A stretch of 64,000 nt of DNA, from the NCBI GenBank assembly GCA_035627375.1, contig DASPLX010000074.1:1-64000 (forward strand), given 5' to 3'. How positions within the stretch are numbered: the stretch's first letter is position 1; every line of letters starts with the position of its first letter. The translations under genes were made by a program, and so were the position numbers. Under the pieces are notes generated by a model that searched no databases, had not been told where the DNA came from, and saw only the letters and a program-made list of their open reading frames with translations. This document shows positions 51,224 to 60,518 of the stretch, in pieces. Source of the DNA: DASPLX01 sp035627375. Its GTDB lineage: Bacteria; Pseudomonadota; Gammaproteobacteria; Burkholderiales; Burkholderiaceae_D.

Positions 51224-54200
51224 TCAATCGGCCAGCTCGCGCCACGACACGCGCTTGCCGCCGCCCGGCGCACCGGAGCTTGACGACGGATCGTGGTAGC
51301 TGTCGGTATCGCCGCCGGTATTCGTCACGATGGTCGTGGTTTTTCCGGTGGTCAGCTGAATCGTCTTGATGCCGGCGCTCAATGCGTTGGACACGAGCCG
51401 CTGTCCGGCCGCCTTCTCGGTGGCGGTCGAGACGAATTGCCCGGTCTTGTAATCGAAGGAATACAGCCAGCTGTAGCCGCCCAGCGTGCAGGCGTTCTGG
51501 TTCGGCACGTTGGCCGCCACGGTCAGCAGGCCGAGCTGTTGCTGCATGTCGACCGTGACGCGCTCGCCCGGCGAATTGCCGTCTGGATTGAGATCGACGT
51601 ACCAGCCGGATTGCGTCGCCCAGTCCACCGGCACCGTGGTCGTGGTGCGCAGCGTTCGTCCATCCTTGCCGGTAAACGTGCTGAGTTTCTGTTCGACCAG
51701 CGTGCCGGCGGTGCGTACCCGGCCAAGGCCGGTGGCGCCGAGCGCGTCCTTCAGGGCGTAGATCGATTGCTGGCTGGTATCGCTCAGGTCGCCAGTGCCG
51801 AGATAGCGCCCGGTGGCGACATACACCACGGCGTGATTCTTGCCGCCGGCCGATATTTCCGCCAACTCCGGCTTGACCGTGATCGATTGCGTGCCCACGT
51901 CGACTTGCCCGACCTCGGCCAGGCGCGTCGCTTCCTTGCCGGACGGCAGGACGACGTCGTCGATGTCGAAACGCCATACGTTGCCGAGAAGATCGCCGCC
52001 GTAGAAACGCTCCGCCGTGTTGTCGACGGTGCTGTTGACCCAGGCGTTGATCTTGGCCAGTCCGCTCGGCGTCGTCGTGTCGCCGACACCGGTGTCGATC
52101 TTTTCCAGCACCGCGCCGGTGTTCGCGTTCAAGACAAACAGATAGCCTCGGCCGTCGCCGCCCCCCACATTGTTGTAACCCGAGGCGAATACCACGACCC
52201 AGGTGCCGTCCTTGCGTTTCGTGATGACCGGATTGCCGAAGGTGTAGCCGAGGTTCGCATCGTTGGCCGACGTGAAATTCCACAGTGCCCGCGGCCGGGC
52301 CGGATCGGTGATGTCCAGCGCGTAGTAGCCGCGGCCGCCGGCGTTGAGGCCGCCGACCAGGATCGTCTTCCAGTCGCTGCCCTTGCAGGTGCCCGACGGC
52401 GCGCTCGGGCAGATGTCGCCGACCGTGGGCGAGCCGTCCACGAAATATTGATGATTGGCCGAGTAAGCCTTGTCGGCCAAGCGGTACAGGTTCGGCATGA
52501 CCATCGGCGGAATATAGGCCCATTCCTCCCTGCCGTTCTCGCCGTTGAACGCGTGCAGCATGCCGTCGTTGGCCGCCACATAGACCATCGGCGCGCGGTT
52601 CTTCTGCGTCGTGTCGCGGAAGGTCGCGTAGCCGCTGTCGACGTAGAGGAACGGCGGCTTCTTCACATAGACCGGCTGCGAACCGACGATGTCGCCAAGC
52701 ACGTGCAGGCGCTCGCGATACAGCGGATCGGCATTGCCGGAGCGCGCTTCATAACCGCTCCGGCCGCGCAGGTAATTCACGAGATTTTCGCCGGACGCCG
52801 CCGCCTGCTGTTCCGCCGTCAGGTCGGCGCACTGCGACAGCTTGGCGCTGGGCGAGCACATGCCGTTGAAATAGGCCTTCTCCGCGCTGCTCAGCTCAGC
52901 CCAGGTGAACGGCTTGAGCTTGTCGTTCGCGTCCGCATCGAAGGTGTAGATGGTGCGCGTATCGCTGTTCGCGGAAACCTTCGCGTCGAGCAAGGGCTGC
53001 GCTTCCCAGACCGACGTCGAGGAAATCGTCCCCTTCTCCGGATCGATGGTCCTGGCCTGCAGGTTGCCGTCCCAGCGCACCGTCGTATAGAGCGCGATGT
53101 ACACGTAGTTGTCGCCGGCCACCGGTTCCAGGTTGCTGGTCGCCGCCGACGACGACGAACCGTTGCGCGCCCTGACGCCGGCCAGCGCATTGGCCAGGCC
53201 GGTCGCCAGCGAATTCGGATCCTGGGCGTTGAAGTAGGTGCCGCGTCCGTTGACGGCGGCGTGCCAGAGGTCGTCGATCGCCGTCGGTTTGTTCGCCGCC
53301 GGCGCAGGCCAGCTCTTCGTGCCCTGCAGGATCGCCGTGTAATCGGGCGAGCCGCCGGTCTTGTAGGCCGGCGAATAGGAAAGCGTGCCGCTCGCGCCCA
53401 GGCCGAGCGTGAAGCTGGTCATGTGCTGCTGCGGATTGACGTCGCTGTCGGATCCGGTCACGTTGTTCTCGCACACATCCTGCGACAGCGCGCCGGTGCA
53501 ATTGCCCTCCTCGCTGGTGCGCAGGTCGGTCTTGTAGTAGTACATCGCGACGTCGGCCAGCGTATCGCTCTGCTTGAGCGAATCGAGCATCGGCCGCGCC
53601 GTGGTTCCGCCGTCCTGGTCGCCGACCGCGGTTTCGCCGTCCATCTTCAGCGGGCCGTAGGACGCGGTTTCCTCGTTGGTGTTCCAGTAGCCGTCGGTCG
53701 AGAGAATCGTGAAGTTCTGCTGGCACGAGTACTGGATCGGATCGTCGCTGCCGGTCAGCAGTTTGCCGGCATAGATGCGCCCCGCTTTCGACAGCGCGGC
53801 GCGCAACGGCGTCCAGTGCGTCGCCTTGGCGCTGTAGAGCTTGCTGTACCACGACGCCTTCTGCGTGTTGTCGAAGTCGGCGATCTTGAGGAAGTCGCTG
53901 CTGGAGGAGTCGACGCCGGTATAACCGATAGTGGAATAGCCGACGCGATACCTGTTGCCGATGTTCTTGAACGCCTTGCCGACCTCGGTCTTCATCATCA
54001 GGAGACGCGTGCGGTAATAGCTGTACCAGTTCGCGAAATTGGTGCGCTCGTCGGTGCCGTCCGGCCCCGAGGTGGCGCTCACGGTCACCTGCGTGAAATC
54101 GCTGTTGCCGTCGGTGACCCAGACCCAGGTTCCGTCGTCCTTATCCTTCCCCTTGCCCTTGCCTTTCTTCTCTTTCGGCACCCACACCCAACTGCCTTCG

Positions 54201-54694
54201 ATGGAGGCGCTGCACTCCTTGTAGAACGCGGAATTGGTATCGAGATTGCCGCTGGCGTCGTAGCTGAAGGCATGGTCGGCGACCTTGCCCTTGTATTGAT
54301 AGTAGACGGAGCCGGTCAGGTCGGTGGTGCCGTCGGATGTCTTGTAGCCGTTGACCCAGGCCCCGGTGAAGCTGGCGTTGGGATAGCTCGCGCCGGTGGA
54401 GTCGACCGGCGGCGTGTAGGTCACCGCCGGATTGTAGTAGACGCCGTTGCAATGGTTGCTCTTGAAGCCGTATTTCCCGTAGAAATACGCGGCCTCGTCG
54501 GGCAGATAATCGCTATCCATGCTGCCCGAGTCGTCGAAAATGAACATCACGTTCGGCTTGACGACGGCGGTCGAGGACGAGGCCATCGGCGCGTTCGCGA
54601 TGTCGGTGGTCGCGGCGCAAGCGGCCGCGCCGTAGCAGGCCAGCGCAGCCAGGAGCAGCGGCTTGCGCTTCGCCCGGGAAAGACGGTCACTCAT
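51224..54694 (-). CDS. pilY1: Type IV pilus adhesin PilY1 (cluster 2, with VWA/MIDAS motif)
   Basis: 1156 residues with a signal peptide (LLLAALACYGAAACA). The N-terminal von Willebrand A-like domain has an intact metal site D-D-S-G-S (54-58) in NVMFIFDDSGSMD. A lysine-rich insertion, KKGKGKGKDKDD, at about 176-187 is flanked by repeated W-V-W-V segments. The C-terminal propeller includes VYVAANDGMLHAFNGENGREEWAYIPP, VDGSPTVGDI, LALDITDPARPRALWNFTSAND-like and VFASGYNN, and the end is GGGKRVSWRELAD. It should cap a pilus and bind host or surface ligands with metal dependence. It lies between pilX2 and the TonB-like gene. Confidence 0.92.
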   Translation of the reverse strand: MSDRLSRAKRKPLLLAALACYGAAACAATTDIANAPMASSSTAVVKPNVMFIFDDSGSMDSDYLPDEAAYFYGKYGFKSNHCNGVYYNPAVTYTPPVDSTGASYPNASFTGAWVNGYKTSDGTTDLTGSVYYQYKGKVADHAFSYDASGNLDTNSAFYKECSASIEGSWVWVPKEKKGKGKGKDKDDGTWVWVTDGNSDFTQVTVSATSGPDGTDERTNFANWYSYYRTRLLMMKTEVGKAFKNIGNRYRVGYSTIGYTGVDSSSSDFLKIADFDNTQKASWYSKLYSAKATHWTPLRAALSKAGRIYAGKLLTGSDDPIQYSCQQNFTILSTDGYWNTNEETASYGPLKMDGETAVGDQDGGTTARPMLDSLKQSDTLADVAMYYYKTDLRTSEEGNCTGALSQDVCENNVTGSDSDVNPQQHMTSFTLGLGASGTLSYSPAYKTGGSPDYTAILQGTKSWPAPAANKPTAIDDLWHAAVNGRGTYFNAQDPNSLATGLANALAGVRARNGSSSSAATSNLEPVAGDNYVYIALYTTVRWDGNLQARTIDPEKGTISSTSVWEAQPLLDAKVSANSDTRTIYTFDADANDKLKPFTWAELSSAEKAYFNGMCSPSAKLSQCADLTAEQQAAASGENLVNYLRGRSGYEARSGNADPLYRERLHVLGDIVGSQPVYVKKPPFLYVDSGYATFRDTTQKNRAPMVYVAANDGMLHAFNGENGREEWAYIPPMVMPNLYRLADKAYSANHQYFVDGSPTVGDICPSAPSGTCKGSDWKTILVGGLNAGGRGYYALDITDPARPRALWNFTSANDANLGYTFGNPVITKRKDGTWVVVFASGYNNVGGGDGRGYLFVLNANTGAVLEKIDTGVGDTTTPSGLAKINAWVNSTVDNTAERFYGGDLLGNVWRFDIDDVVLPSGKEATRLAEVGQVDVGTQSITVKPELAEISAGGKNHAVVYVATGRYLGTGDLSDTSQQSIYALKDALGATGLGRVRTAGTLVEQKLSTFTGKDGRTLRTTTTVPVDWATQSGWYVDLNPDGNSPGERVTVDMQQQLGLLTVAANVPNQNACTLGGYSWLYSFDYKTGQFVSTATEKAAGQRLVSNALSAGIKTIQLTTGKTTTIVTNTGGDTDSYHDPSSSSGAPGGGKRVSWRELAD

Positions 54695-54745
54695 ACTGAC
54701 TCCCGTTGGTGGTCGATGACGGGCTTCGAAACCCGGTTGGCAAAA

Positions 54746-55387
54746 TCAGAAGTGGACGATCGTTTCGACATAACTGGTCGTGTTGCGCGGCCCTTTCACG
54801 CGCGTGGTGATCCGGTAATACTCCGCCGGCGTCCCTTCGAAACGCTTGTCGTCGCCGTATTTCAGTTCGCCGCGTTTCGGGCTGCCGGTGCCGGACGCCC
54901 GGAAGTTGGCGCAACTGTTGGCCGCCGCATTCGGATCACCGGCGGAGAGGCACAGGCGGTGGATGATGTAGCTGACCTTGTTGCCGTTCCCGACCGCGAT
55001 CTCCTTGGCCGGCTTGATGCAGGCACTGGTCTTTTGGTCGTTGCACTTGTTGAAATCCCAGTCCACCAGCGCGCGCGTTTCGTCGCGGCTGTTGCCGGTG
55101 TAGTCGATCTCGTCCTGGCTGGTGGCGTAATAGCCGGCGTTGACATTGTCTTCATACGAATCGCTGGTCCCGACCACCGTCTGCAGCCACGAGATGGCCG
55201 CTTCCGTGCCGGCATCGCCCGCCGCCGTCGCGCCTTGCTTGAAGGCGAAATTGCCGGCCACCATGTTGGCCGCGTCGACCGAACGCACGAGAGCGATCGC
55301 GGCCAGCGTCATCGCGACCAGCACGATCAGAGCGATGACGAGCACCGCGCCGCGTTCGCGCCCGGCGGCGCCGGTCCGGCGCGTCAT
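54746..55387 (-). CDS. pilX: Minor pilin PilX (cluster 2)
   Basis: 213 residues from ATG 55387, overlapping pilW2 by 4 nt. Leader and helix RERGAVLVIALIVLVAMTLAAIALVRSVDAANMVAGNFAFKQGATAAGDAGTEAA, the PilX pattern without Glu5. The rest is polar with four Cys. Encodes a minor pilin of the tip complex; pilY1-2 starts 51 nt downstream. Confidence 0.88.
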   Translation of the reverse strand: MTRRTGAAGRERGAVLVIALIVLVAMTLAAIALVRSVDAANMVAGNFAFKQGATAAGDAGTEAAISWLQTVVGTSDSYEDNVNAGYYATSQDEIDYTGNSRDETRALVDWDFNKCNDQKTSACIKPAKEIAVGNGNKVSYIIHRLCLSAGDPNAAANSCANFRASGTGSPKRGELKYGDDKRFEGTPAEYYRITTRVKGPRNTTSYVETIVHF

Positions 55388-56532
55388 GATTGGCTCCATA
55401 TGCGGTTGCGCAGGGGGATGATGGTCTGGAAGGTCTTGTAGCGATAGCACTGCCAGTCCTTCCGGAAGCTGCCGTCGTGATTCTTGCTGACATCGATCTC
55501 GATCGACTCGAGCTTCGCGGTGGCGGCGTTGACCGCCGTCCATGCCGGCTTCTTCAGCGCCGGCTTCTCGCCGTCATAGTAGTCGCAAGTGCCGTCGGCC
55601 TTGGGCTTTTCCCCCACCGCGTTGCGCGCCACGACCGCGAGGCGGATGGCATAGATGCGCTGGACATCGCCGTGGTCGCCGACGGTTTTGTTGCCGTCGG
55701 CGTCGATCACGGTATCGCTCCAGGTATCGACGCGGGCGTCGCTGCGCGGATCGGCGCGCGTGTCGAAGCCGTACTGCATGCGCAGGGCGACGATATTCGG
55801 AACCACGGTTTGCGTCGTGCTGGTGTTGTCGTCGGAAGAATATTCCGAAAGCTTGAGGTTGTTGTTGGCGTCGATGCTGTACGAGCGGTCGACCAGGTCG
55901 CCGAAATTGAAGACCAGCGCGTTGGTGGAATAGCCGCCGCTCGGGAAGATGTTGTGCCCGCCCGGCGGATTCCATTTGCTCTTGCCGCTCGAATGGTGGA
56001 TCTGCGAATTGCCGCTGATGCCCGTGACCTGGAACAGCGTGCAATCCTTGCCGCTCTCATAGGCGACCATCATGTCGCCCACGGCGATGCCAAGCGTGGT
56101 GTTGAGAAAGATGTTGTTCGCGGTCTGCGGATGCTCGGTGACGACGCGCGCCGGCACGCTCCAGCCCTTGGAGCTGTACGACACCCGGATGCTGTCGGAC
56201 ACGCCGCCGGAACCCTTGGTGATGCTGGCGGGCTTGAGCGTCAGCGACGGCAGCAAGGTGCCGTCGTACCAGCGGTTGATCGTGCAGCCGATCAGGCCGG
56301 TTTGACTCAGGCCGTAGCCGGCCATGCGGATGTCGCGTTCGATCGCGAACATGGCGAGCGCGCCGCTCGTTTGCGCGTCGGCGGCGCCCGAGGCGCTGCG
56401 TTTCCGGCTTTCGAACAGCGTGAAGACCTGGGTGATGACGAGCACGGCCAGCAGGCTGATGACCACGCCGACCATCAGCTCGACCAGGCTGAAGCCGCCG
56501 TTGCGGCGCATTGAGCGAGAAATGGCGCGCAT
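55384..56532 (-). CDS. pilW: Minor pilin PilW (cluster 2)
   Basis: 382 residues. Leader ends G-G before FSLVELMVGVVISLLAVLVITQVFTLFE with Glu5, then ALAMFAIERDIRMAGYGLSQTGLIGC, the PilW signature. The large globular part has several Cys and a C-terminal TIIPLRNR. Start at 56532, 12 nt after the pilV2 stop. Same family as PilW-1 (47474-46446), but clearly diverged. Confidence 0.9.
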   Translation of the reverse strand: MRAISRSMRRNGGFSLVELMVGVVISLLAVLVITQVFTLFESRKRSASGAADAQTSGALAMFAIERDIRMAGYGLSQTGLIGCTINRWYDGTLLPSLTLKPASITKGSGGVSDSIRVSYSSKGWSVPARVVTEHPQTANNIFLNTTLGIAVGDMMVAYESGKDCTLFQVTGISGNSQIHHSSGKSKWNPPGGHNIFPSGGYSTNALVFNFGDLVDRSYSIDANNNLKLSEYSSDDNTSTTQTVVPNIVALRMQYGFDTRADPRSDARVDTWSDTVIDADGNKTVGDHGDVQRIYAIRLAVVARNAVGEKPKADGTCDYYDGEKPALKKPAWTAVNAATAKLESIEIDVSKNHDGSFRKDWQCYRYKTFQTIIPLRNRIWSQS

Positions 56533-56544
56533 CCCGGTCTCCCC

Positions 56545-56982
56545 TCACCCGTTGATGCGCGCGCTGATCGCGAAGTTGTTCACTACCGACGCCCCGGGCT
56601 CCTTCCAGCGCAAGGTCACGGTGACGACATTGTCCTTGTCGATCTCGACCGTCGGCGGATTGTCGGCGACTCCCGGCAGGGCATTGCTGACGCTGCTCTT
56701 CCAGGTGAGATATTGCGCCCCGTCCGGACTCGCGTAATTTTTCTTGAGCGCGGCGTTCGATTTGTCGTCGGCCCACATCTGGCCGATGATCTGGTTCGCC
56801 AGCAGGCTCGCATCGTTGCGGTAGCGCGCGGCGCTGACATTCTTGATCGATGCGGCCAGCAAGCCGACCAGCCCCAGCATGCCGACCGCGAAAATCAGAA
56901 CCGCGACGAGGTTCTCCACGATGACCACGCCGCGCTGTGCCGAAATCGGCGATATTTTCTTGTGTTTGTCGGACGTCGCCAT
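56545..56982 (-). CDS. pilV: Minor pilin PilV (cluster 2)
   Basis: 145 residues from ATG 56982. Leader ends R-G before VVIVENLVAVLIFAVGMLGLVGLLAASIKNVSAARYRNDASLLANQIIGQMWAD; Phe at +1 is replaced by Val but Glu5 is kept. This is the PilV pattern (LANQIIGQMWAD resembles ADLADRMRAN in PilV-1). Starts 2 nt after the fimT-like gene. Confidence 0.87.
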   Translation of the reverse strand: MATSDKHKKISPISAQRGVVIVENLVAVLIFAVGMLGLVGLLAASIKNVSAARYRNDASLLANQIIGQMWADDKSNAALKKNYASPDGAQYLTWKSSVSNALPGVADNPPTVEIDKDNVVTVTLRWKEPGASVVNNFAISARING

Positions 56983-56984
56983 CG

Positions 56985-57575
56985 TCAGCACCCCTGAGGA
57001 TTGGTGGCGTAGGACTGCGCCGGATCGCACATGCGGATCTGGCCGATGGTGCCGATCGTGACGACCAGCCGGCGCACGTCGCTGTTGGCCGCATTCGTCA
57101 CGTCGATCCGGGTCACGTCGTCGCCGATGTTCACGACGCGGCCGAAGCCGTCGAAGGTCACGCCGGCCGGCAAGCCGGTGCCAGGAGTGATCGCCGTCGC
57201 GAATTGCGCGGCCGGCACCGGATTCGGAATTTCATCGGTGCTGATGCCGACCCGGGCATTGCCGCCGCCTTCTTTCGACTCGCGGCTCTGGAGCACGGCC
57301 GGGCAATCGGCCTTGACCGTCACGCAGCCGACCTTCCACGCCACCTTGCCGGTCGCATCGGTCAGTTCGAACCGGACATAGGCGTTGCGGCGCACCGCCT
57401 CGGTCAACGCCATATGCAGGCCGCTTTGTATCGACTCGGCGGCGGTACGGGTCTGCAGGTTCTGCAGCCACAGGCTGAACGACGGCACCCCGGCGGCGAG
57501 CAGCAGCGACATGACGGCGACCGCTATCATGAGCTCGACCAGGGTGACGCCGCCATGCCTGCGCAAGATCAGCAT
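56985..57575 (-). CDS. Minor pilin, GspH/FimT(FimU) family (cluster 2)
   Basis: 196 residues from ATG 57575 with GGCGGAG upstream; it overlaps pilE2 by 7 nt. Leader ends H-G-G before VTLVELMIAVAVMSLLLAAGVPSFSLWLQNLQTRTAAESIQSGLHMALTEAVRRN, the FimT/FimU pattern with Glu5. Cys pairs at CVTVKADC and at the C-terminus (MCDPAQSYATNPQGC). Counterpart of the cluster 1 protein at 40832-41407. Confidence 0.88.
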   Translation of the reverse strand: MLILRRHGGVTLVELMIAVAVMSLLLAAGVPSFSLWLQNLQTRTAAESIQSGLHMALTEAVRRNAYVRFELTDATGKVAWKVGCVTVKADCPAVLQSRESKEGGGNARVGISTDEIPNPVPAAQFATAITPGTGLPAGVTFDGFGRVVNIGDDVTRIDVTNAANSDVRRLVVTIGTIGQIRMCDPAQSYATNPQGC

Positions 57576-58048
57576 GCTCCGCCCTTCTTGACGACCCAGC
57601 AGTTCGCCGGAGCGCTGCCCCAGCTGTCGTTCGGCAATGCGGTCGTCTTGCGCGTGTTCGATTCGTCGATGGTGTAGGTGAAGCCCTTGGCCTGCGACGA
57701 ATCGAGTCCCTTGGCTTGCACCGTGTAAGCCGTCGCGGTCAGGGTCGGACAGGTGTATTCGAAATCGTCCTTGGCCGGCAAGGGCGCGACGGTACCGTCC
57801 TTGCAGGCGCCGACATAAGTGCGGTTGTCCTGGAAATATTGCTCCAGCTTGACCCGCATCGTCGCGAGATTGCTGGTCGCCTGGGGCAAGCGGCCGCGGA
57901 CGACATAGTCGCTGTAGGCCGGCAAGGCCACGGCCGCGAGGATGGCGATCACGACCACCGTGACCATCAGCTCGATCAGCGTGAAACCCGATCCGCGCCG
58001 CGAGCGGCACAGGAACGCGCCGGATTTCCATCGTGCTCTATCTTTCAT
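57569..58048 (-). CDS. pilE: Type IV pilin-like protein, PilE family (cluster 2)
   Basis: 159 residues from ATG 58048. Leader ends G-S-G before FTLIELMVTVVVIAILAAVALPAYSDYVVRGRLPQATSNLATMRVKLEQYFQDNRTYV, a standard PilE pattern. Cys pairs near the C-terminus (NCWVVKKGGAC). It is the first gene of pilus cluster 2 with its own promoter candidate ~110 nt upstream. Whether it is a minor pilin or a major subunit cannot be told; size and position favour minor. Confidence 0.9.
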   Translation of the reverse strand: MKDRARWKSGAFLCRSRRGSGFTLIELMVTVVVIAILAAVALPAYSDYVVRGRLPQATSNLATMRVKLEQYFQDNRTYVGACKDGTVAPLPAKDDFEYTCPTLTATAYTVQAKGLDSSQAKGFTYTIDESNTRKTTALPNDSWGSAPANCWVVKKGGAC

Positions 58049-58156
58049 TGCTTGTCTCGCTGGTTGTCGGCCGCGCTCACCTGCCCAGTCGGCGCCGCTT
58101 CTTATGTTTTTTGCACCGGATTGGCACAAACAAAACAAAACTATTAAAAGTTGCGA

Positions 58157-58185
58157 ACCTTACAATCTCCACGCGGGAACGTCAA
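58157..58185 (-). promoter_or_regulatory. Candidate sigma-70 promoter of pilus cluster 2
   Basis: On the minus strand: -35 TTGACG (58185-58180), 17-bp spacer, -10 TAAGGT (58162-58157), about 110 nt upstream of pilE2 in an AT-rich region. The -35 matches consensus in five of six positions, the -10 in four of six. No sigma-54 pair is found. Confidence 0.5.
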
Positions 58186-58369
58186 GTTACCTTGCCGCAA
58201 AAATTAACATTTAGAGTGGGCCCACCATACACTTTCCATACGGCAACATCAACTGGAATTTTTATCAGTTATGCACGATTCGTCATCGGGCAAACGCAGG
58301 CAGCGATCTCCCGTTTGGGGTTGCATGCTTTGGGCTACAATTTCGCAAACTTCGCGGAGAGGAACGCAG

Positions 58370-59116
58370 ATGCTTGCTTTGATTACCGGCGCAACCGCCG
58401 GCTTCGGCGCCGAAATGGCGAGGAAATTCGTGCAAAACGGTCACCAGGTCATCGCTGCCGGGCGGCGGCGCGAGCGCCTGGACGCGCTGGCGGCGGAGTT
58501 GGGCGCCGCCCTGCTGCCGCTCGAGATGGATGTCGCCGACAAGGAATCGATCCAACGCGGTTTGGCATCGCTGCCGCCCGGCTGGCGCGACATCGACGTG
58601 TTGATCAACAATGCCGGATTGGCGCTGGGCGTCGAACCGGCGCACAAGGCTTCGCTCGACGATTGGGAAACCATGATCGCCACCAATTGCAAGGGTTTGG
58701 TGACGATGACCCATGCGATCCTGCCGGCGATGGTCGCGCGCGGCAGCGGCACCGTGATCAATATCGGCTCGACGGCCGGCGCCTATCCTTATCCGGGCGG
58801 GAACGTCTACGGCGCGACCAAGGCCTTCGTCGACCAGTTCACCACCAATCTGCGCGCCGACCTGGTCGGCACCGGGGTACGCGCCACCAATATCGCGCCC
58901 GGCCTGTGCGGCGGCACCGAATTCTCGAAGGTCCGCTTTCACGGCGACGATGCCGCCGCGGCCAAGGTCTATGAAGGCACTGTTCCGCTGACGGCCAAGG
59001 ACATCGCCGAAACGGCATACTGGATCGCCACCCTGCCGCCCCATGTCAACATCAACTACATCGAGATGATGCCGACCTGCCAGGGCTTTTCCCCGTTCAC
59101 GATCAAGCGCAATTGA
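58370..59116 (+). CDS. SDR-family NADP-dependent 3-hydroxy acid dehydrogenase (YdfG-like)
   Basis: 248 residues, same as E. coli YdfG. Rossmann motif T-G-A-T-A-G-F-G at the N-terminus, NNAG in DVLINNAGLALG, the catalytic Ser and Y-x-x-x-K (GSTAG ... VYGATKAFV), and the C-terminal YdfG-type segment PLTAKDIAETAYWIATLPPHVNIN. YdfG oxidises L-allo-threonine, serine and 3-hydroxypropionate-type substrates. Start ATG 58370 has GGAGAGGAA upstream; an earlier ATG at 58271 lacks one. Confidence 0.9.
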   Translation: MLALITGATAGFGAEMARKFVQNGHQVIAAGRRRERLDALAAELGAALLPLEMDVADKESIQRGLASLPPGWRDIDVLINNAGLALGVEPAHKASLDDWETMIATNCKGLVTMTHAILPAMVARGSGTVINIGSTAGAYPYPGGNVYGATKAFVDQFTTNLRADLVGTGVRATNIAPGLCGGTEFSKVRFHGDDAAAAKVYEGTVPLTAKDIAETAYWIATLPPHVNINYIEMMPTCQGFSPFTIKRN

Positions 59117-59133
59117 ACGCCGCGTTTCGCTCC

Positions 59134-59550
59134 ATGCCTTCCCAAGACTTCAGTTGGACCATCCGCGTCTATTACGAAGACACCGACGCCGGCGGCGTCG
59201 TGTTCTATGCCAATTACCTGAAATTCTTCGAACGGGCCCGTACCGAATGGCTGCGGGCGGCCGGCGTCGGCCAGCAGGAATTGTCGGAAAAACAGCAGGC
59301 GATGTTCGTCGTCAAGAGCACAGCGCTCGATTATCATGCGCCGGCGAAACTCGATGATGAACTGAAACTGACGGTCGTGGTCGAAAGGCTGGGACGTGCT
59401 TCAGTACAATTTTTACAAGAAGCATGGCGCCTGAACGGTACGGAACCGGTCTTGCTGGCCAGCGGGCGCATCAAGGTCGGCTGCGTCGATACCCGCAGCT
59501 TCCGGCCGCGCCCCATTCCGGCCGAAGTGCTGGACACCATCGCCGTCTGA
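59134..59550 (+). CDS. ybgC: Acyl-CoA thioesterase YbgC
   Basis: 138 residues from ATG 59134. Hotdog-fold thioesterase with the catalytic Asp (D18) in VYYEDTDAGGVVFYANYLKFFERARTEWLR, the YbgC signature. YbgC is part of the tol-pal gene cluster in most proteobacteria and is thought to act on short-chain or phospholipid-linked acyl-CoA. It precedes tolQ by 162 nt here, so it may have its own promoter. It follows the SDR gene by 17 nt. Confidence 0.93.
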   Translation: MPSQDFSWTIRVYYEDTDAGGVVFYANYLKFFERARTEWLRAAGVGQQELSEKQQAMFVVKSTALDYHAPAKLDDELKLTVVVERLGRASVQFLQEAWRLNGTEPVLLASGRIKVGCVDTRSFRPRPIPAEVLDTIAV

Positions 59551-59712
59551 ACCCTTTTCGCCGCCCGGCGTCATCCGACGCCGAAAACGGCACAGGCGGA
59601 CCTACCGCCAAACAAATAATTGGTTACGAAATCGTTACAAAAGGTTTGATTCGCACTGGAAACATCTTTCAGCGAATACAATTGCCGACATTGATCTTTT
59701 CCCTACTTCTCC
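59551..59712 (+). other. Gap between ybgC and tolQ with an 11-bp-spaced direct repeat
   Basis: 162 bp without a gene. GTTACGAAA (59623-59631) and GTTACAAAA (59634-59642) are direct copies 11 bp apart, one helical turn, about 70-90 nt upstream of tolQ, which would suit a regulator dimer. Local sequence is AT-rich, so a tolQ promoter is likely here, though I cannot place the hexamers. Confidence 0.4.
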
Positions 59713-60414
59713 ATGACCGTTACCCAGGATCTTTCCTTTCTCGCTCTGGTGACCAATGCCTCGCTGCTCGTGCAATTGGTCATGGCCTTGCTGTTGTTCG
59801 TCTCCCTCGTCAGCTGGACCTATATTTTCCGCAAGATGTTCGCGGTTCGTACCGCGCAGCGGCAGACCGAGGAATTCGAGCGCAGCTTCTGGTCGGGCGG
59901 CAATCTTCATACGCTCTATGAAAGCGCGGCCACGAACCGCCGCCAGCGCGCCGGCAAGACCGGCGCTCTCGAGCGCATCTTCGAATCCGGCATGGGCGAG
60001 TTCAACAAGATCCGCGCCTCGCTCGGCCATCGCGGCGCCAGCGACCCGAGCGGCATGATCGACGGCGCCCGCCGCGCCATGCGCGCCGCCTACCAGCGCG
60101 AAATGGACGCCCTCGAATCGCATCTGTCCTTCCTCGCCTCGGTCGGCTCGGTCTCTCCCTATGTCGGCCTGCTCGGCACGGTATGGGGCATCATGAATTC
60201 GTTCCGCGGCCTGTCCAACGTGCAGCAGGCGACGCTGGCGGCGGTCGCCCCCGGCATCGCCGAAGCCCTGATCGCCACCGCGATCGGCCTGTTCGCCGCG
60301 ATTCCGGCGGTGGTCGCCTACAACCGCTATTCGCACGACATCGACCGTCTCGCGATCCGCTTCGAGACCTTCATCGAAGAATTCACCAACATCCTGCAGC
60401 GGCAGGCGGGGTGA
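59713..60414 (+). CDS. tolQ: Tol-Pal system proton channel subunit TolQ
   Basis: 233 residues. TolQ/ExbB/MotA proton-channel family: three TM helices (about 16-38, a second near 135-155 and a third near 170-195), with SVGSVSPYVGLLGTVWGIMNSF and IATAIGLFAAIPAVVAYNRY. With TolR it uses the proton gradient to energise TolA during outer-membrane constriction. The stop overlaps an in-frame GTG before tolR. Confidence 0.96.
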   Translation: MTVTQDLSFLALVTNASLLVQLVMALLLFVSLVSWTYIFRKMFAVRTAQRQTEEFERSFWSGGNLHTLYESAATNRRQRAGKTGALERIFESGMGEFNKIRASLGHRGASDPSGMIDGARRAMRAAYQREMDALESHLSFLASVGSVSPYVGLLGTVWGIMNSFRGLSNVQQATLAAVAPGIAEALIATAIGLFAAIPAVVAYNRYSHDIDRLAIRFETFIEEFTNILQRQAG

Positions 60415-60518
60415 ACCGGGATTTCGGGGCGGCCGGCGCAGGCAAGCACGGCTTCGCGCCCTCGGTACCGTCGCCGCCGGCAAGCGGCGGCGCGGATGGC
60501 AAGGATAAGGAAAATTCA

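Noticed and set aside
51293..55441. 1382-residue plus-strand open frame opposite pilY1-2 and pilX2
   Set aside because: Antisense shadow spanning two real genes; low-complexity composition.
58049..58260. Possible sigma-54 promoter before the second pilus cluster
   Set aside because: A TGGCAC is present but no GC element at the required 10-bp spacing on either strand; a sigma-70 pair fits better.
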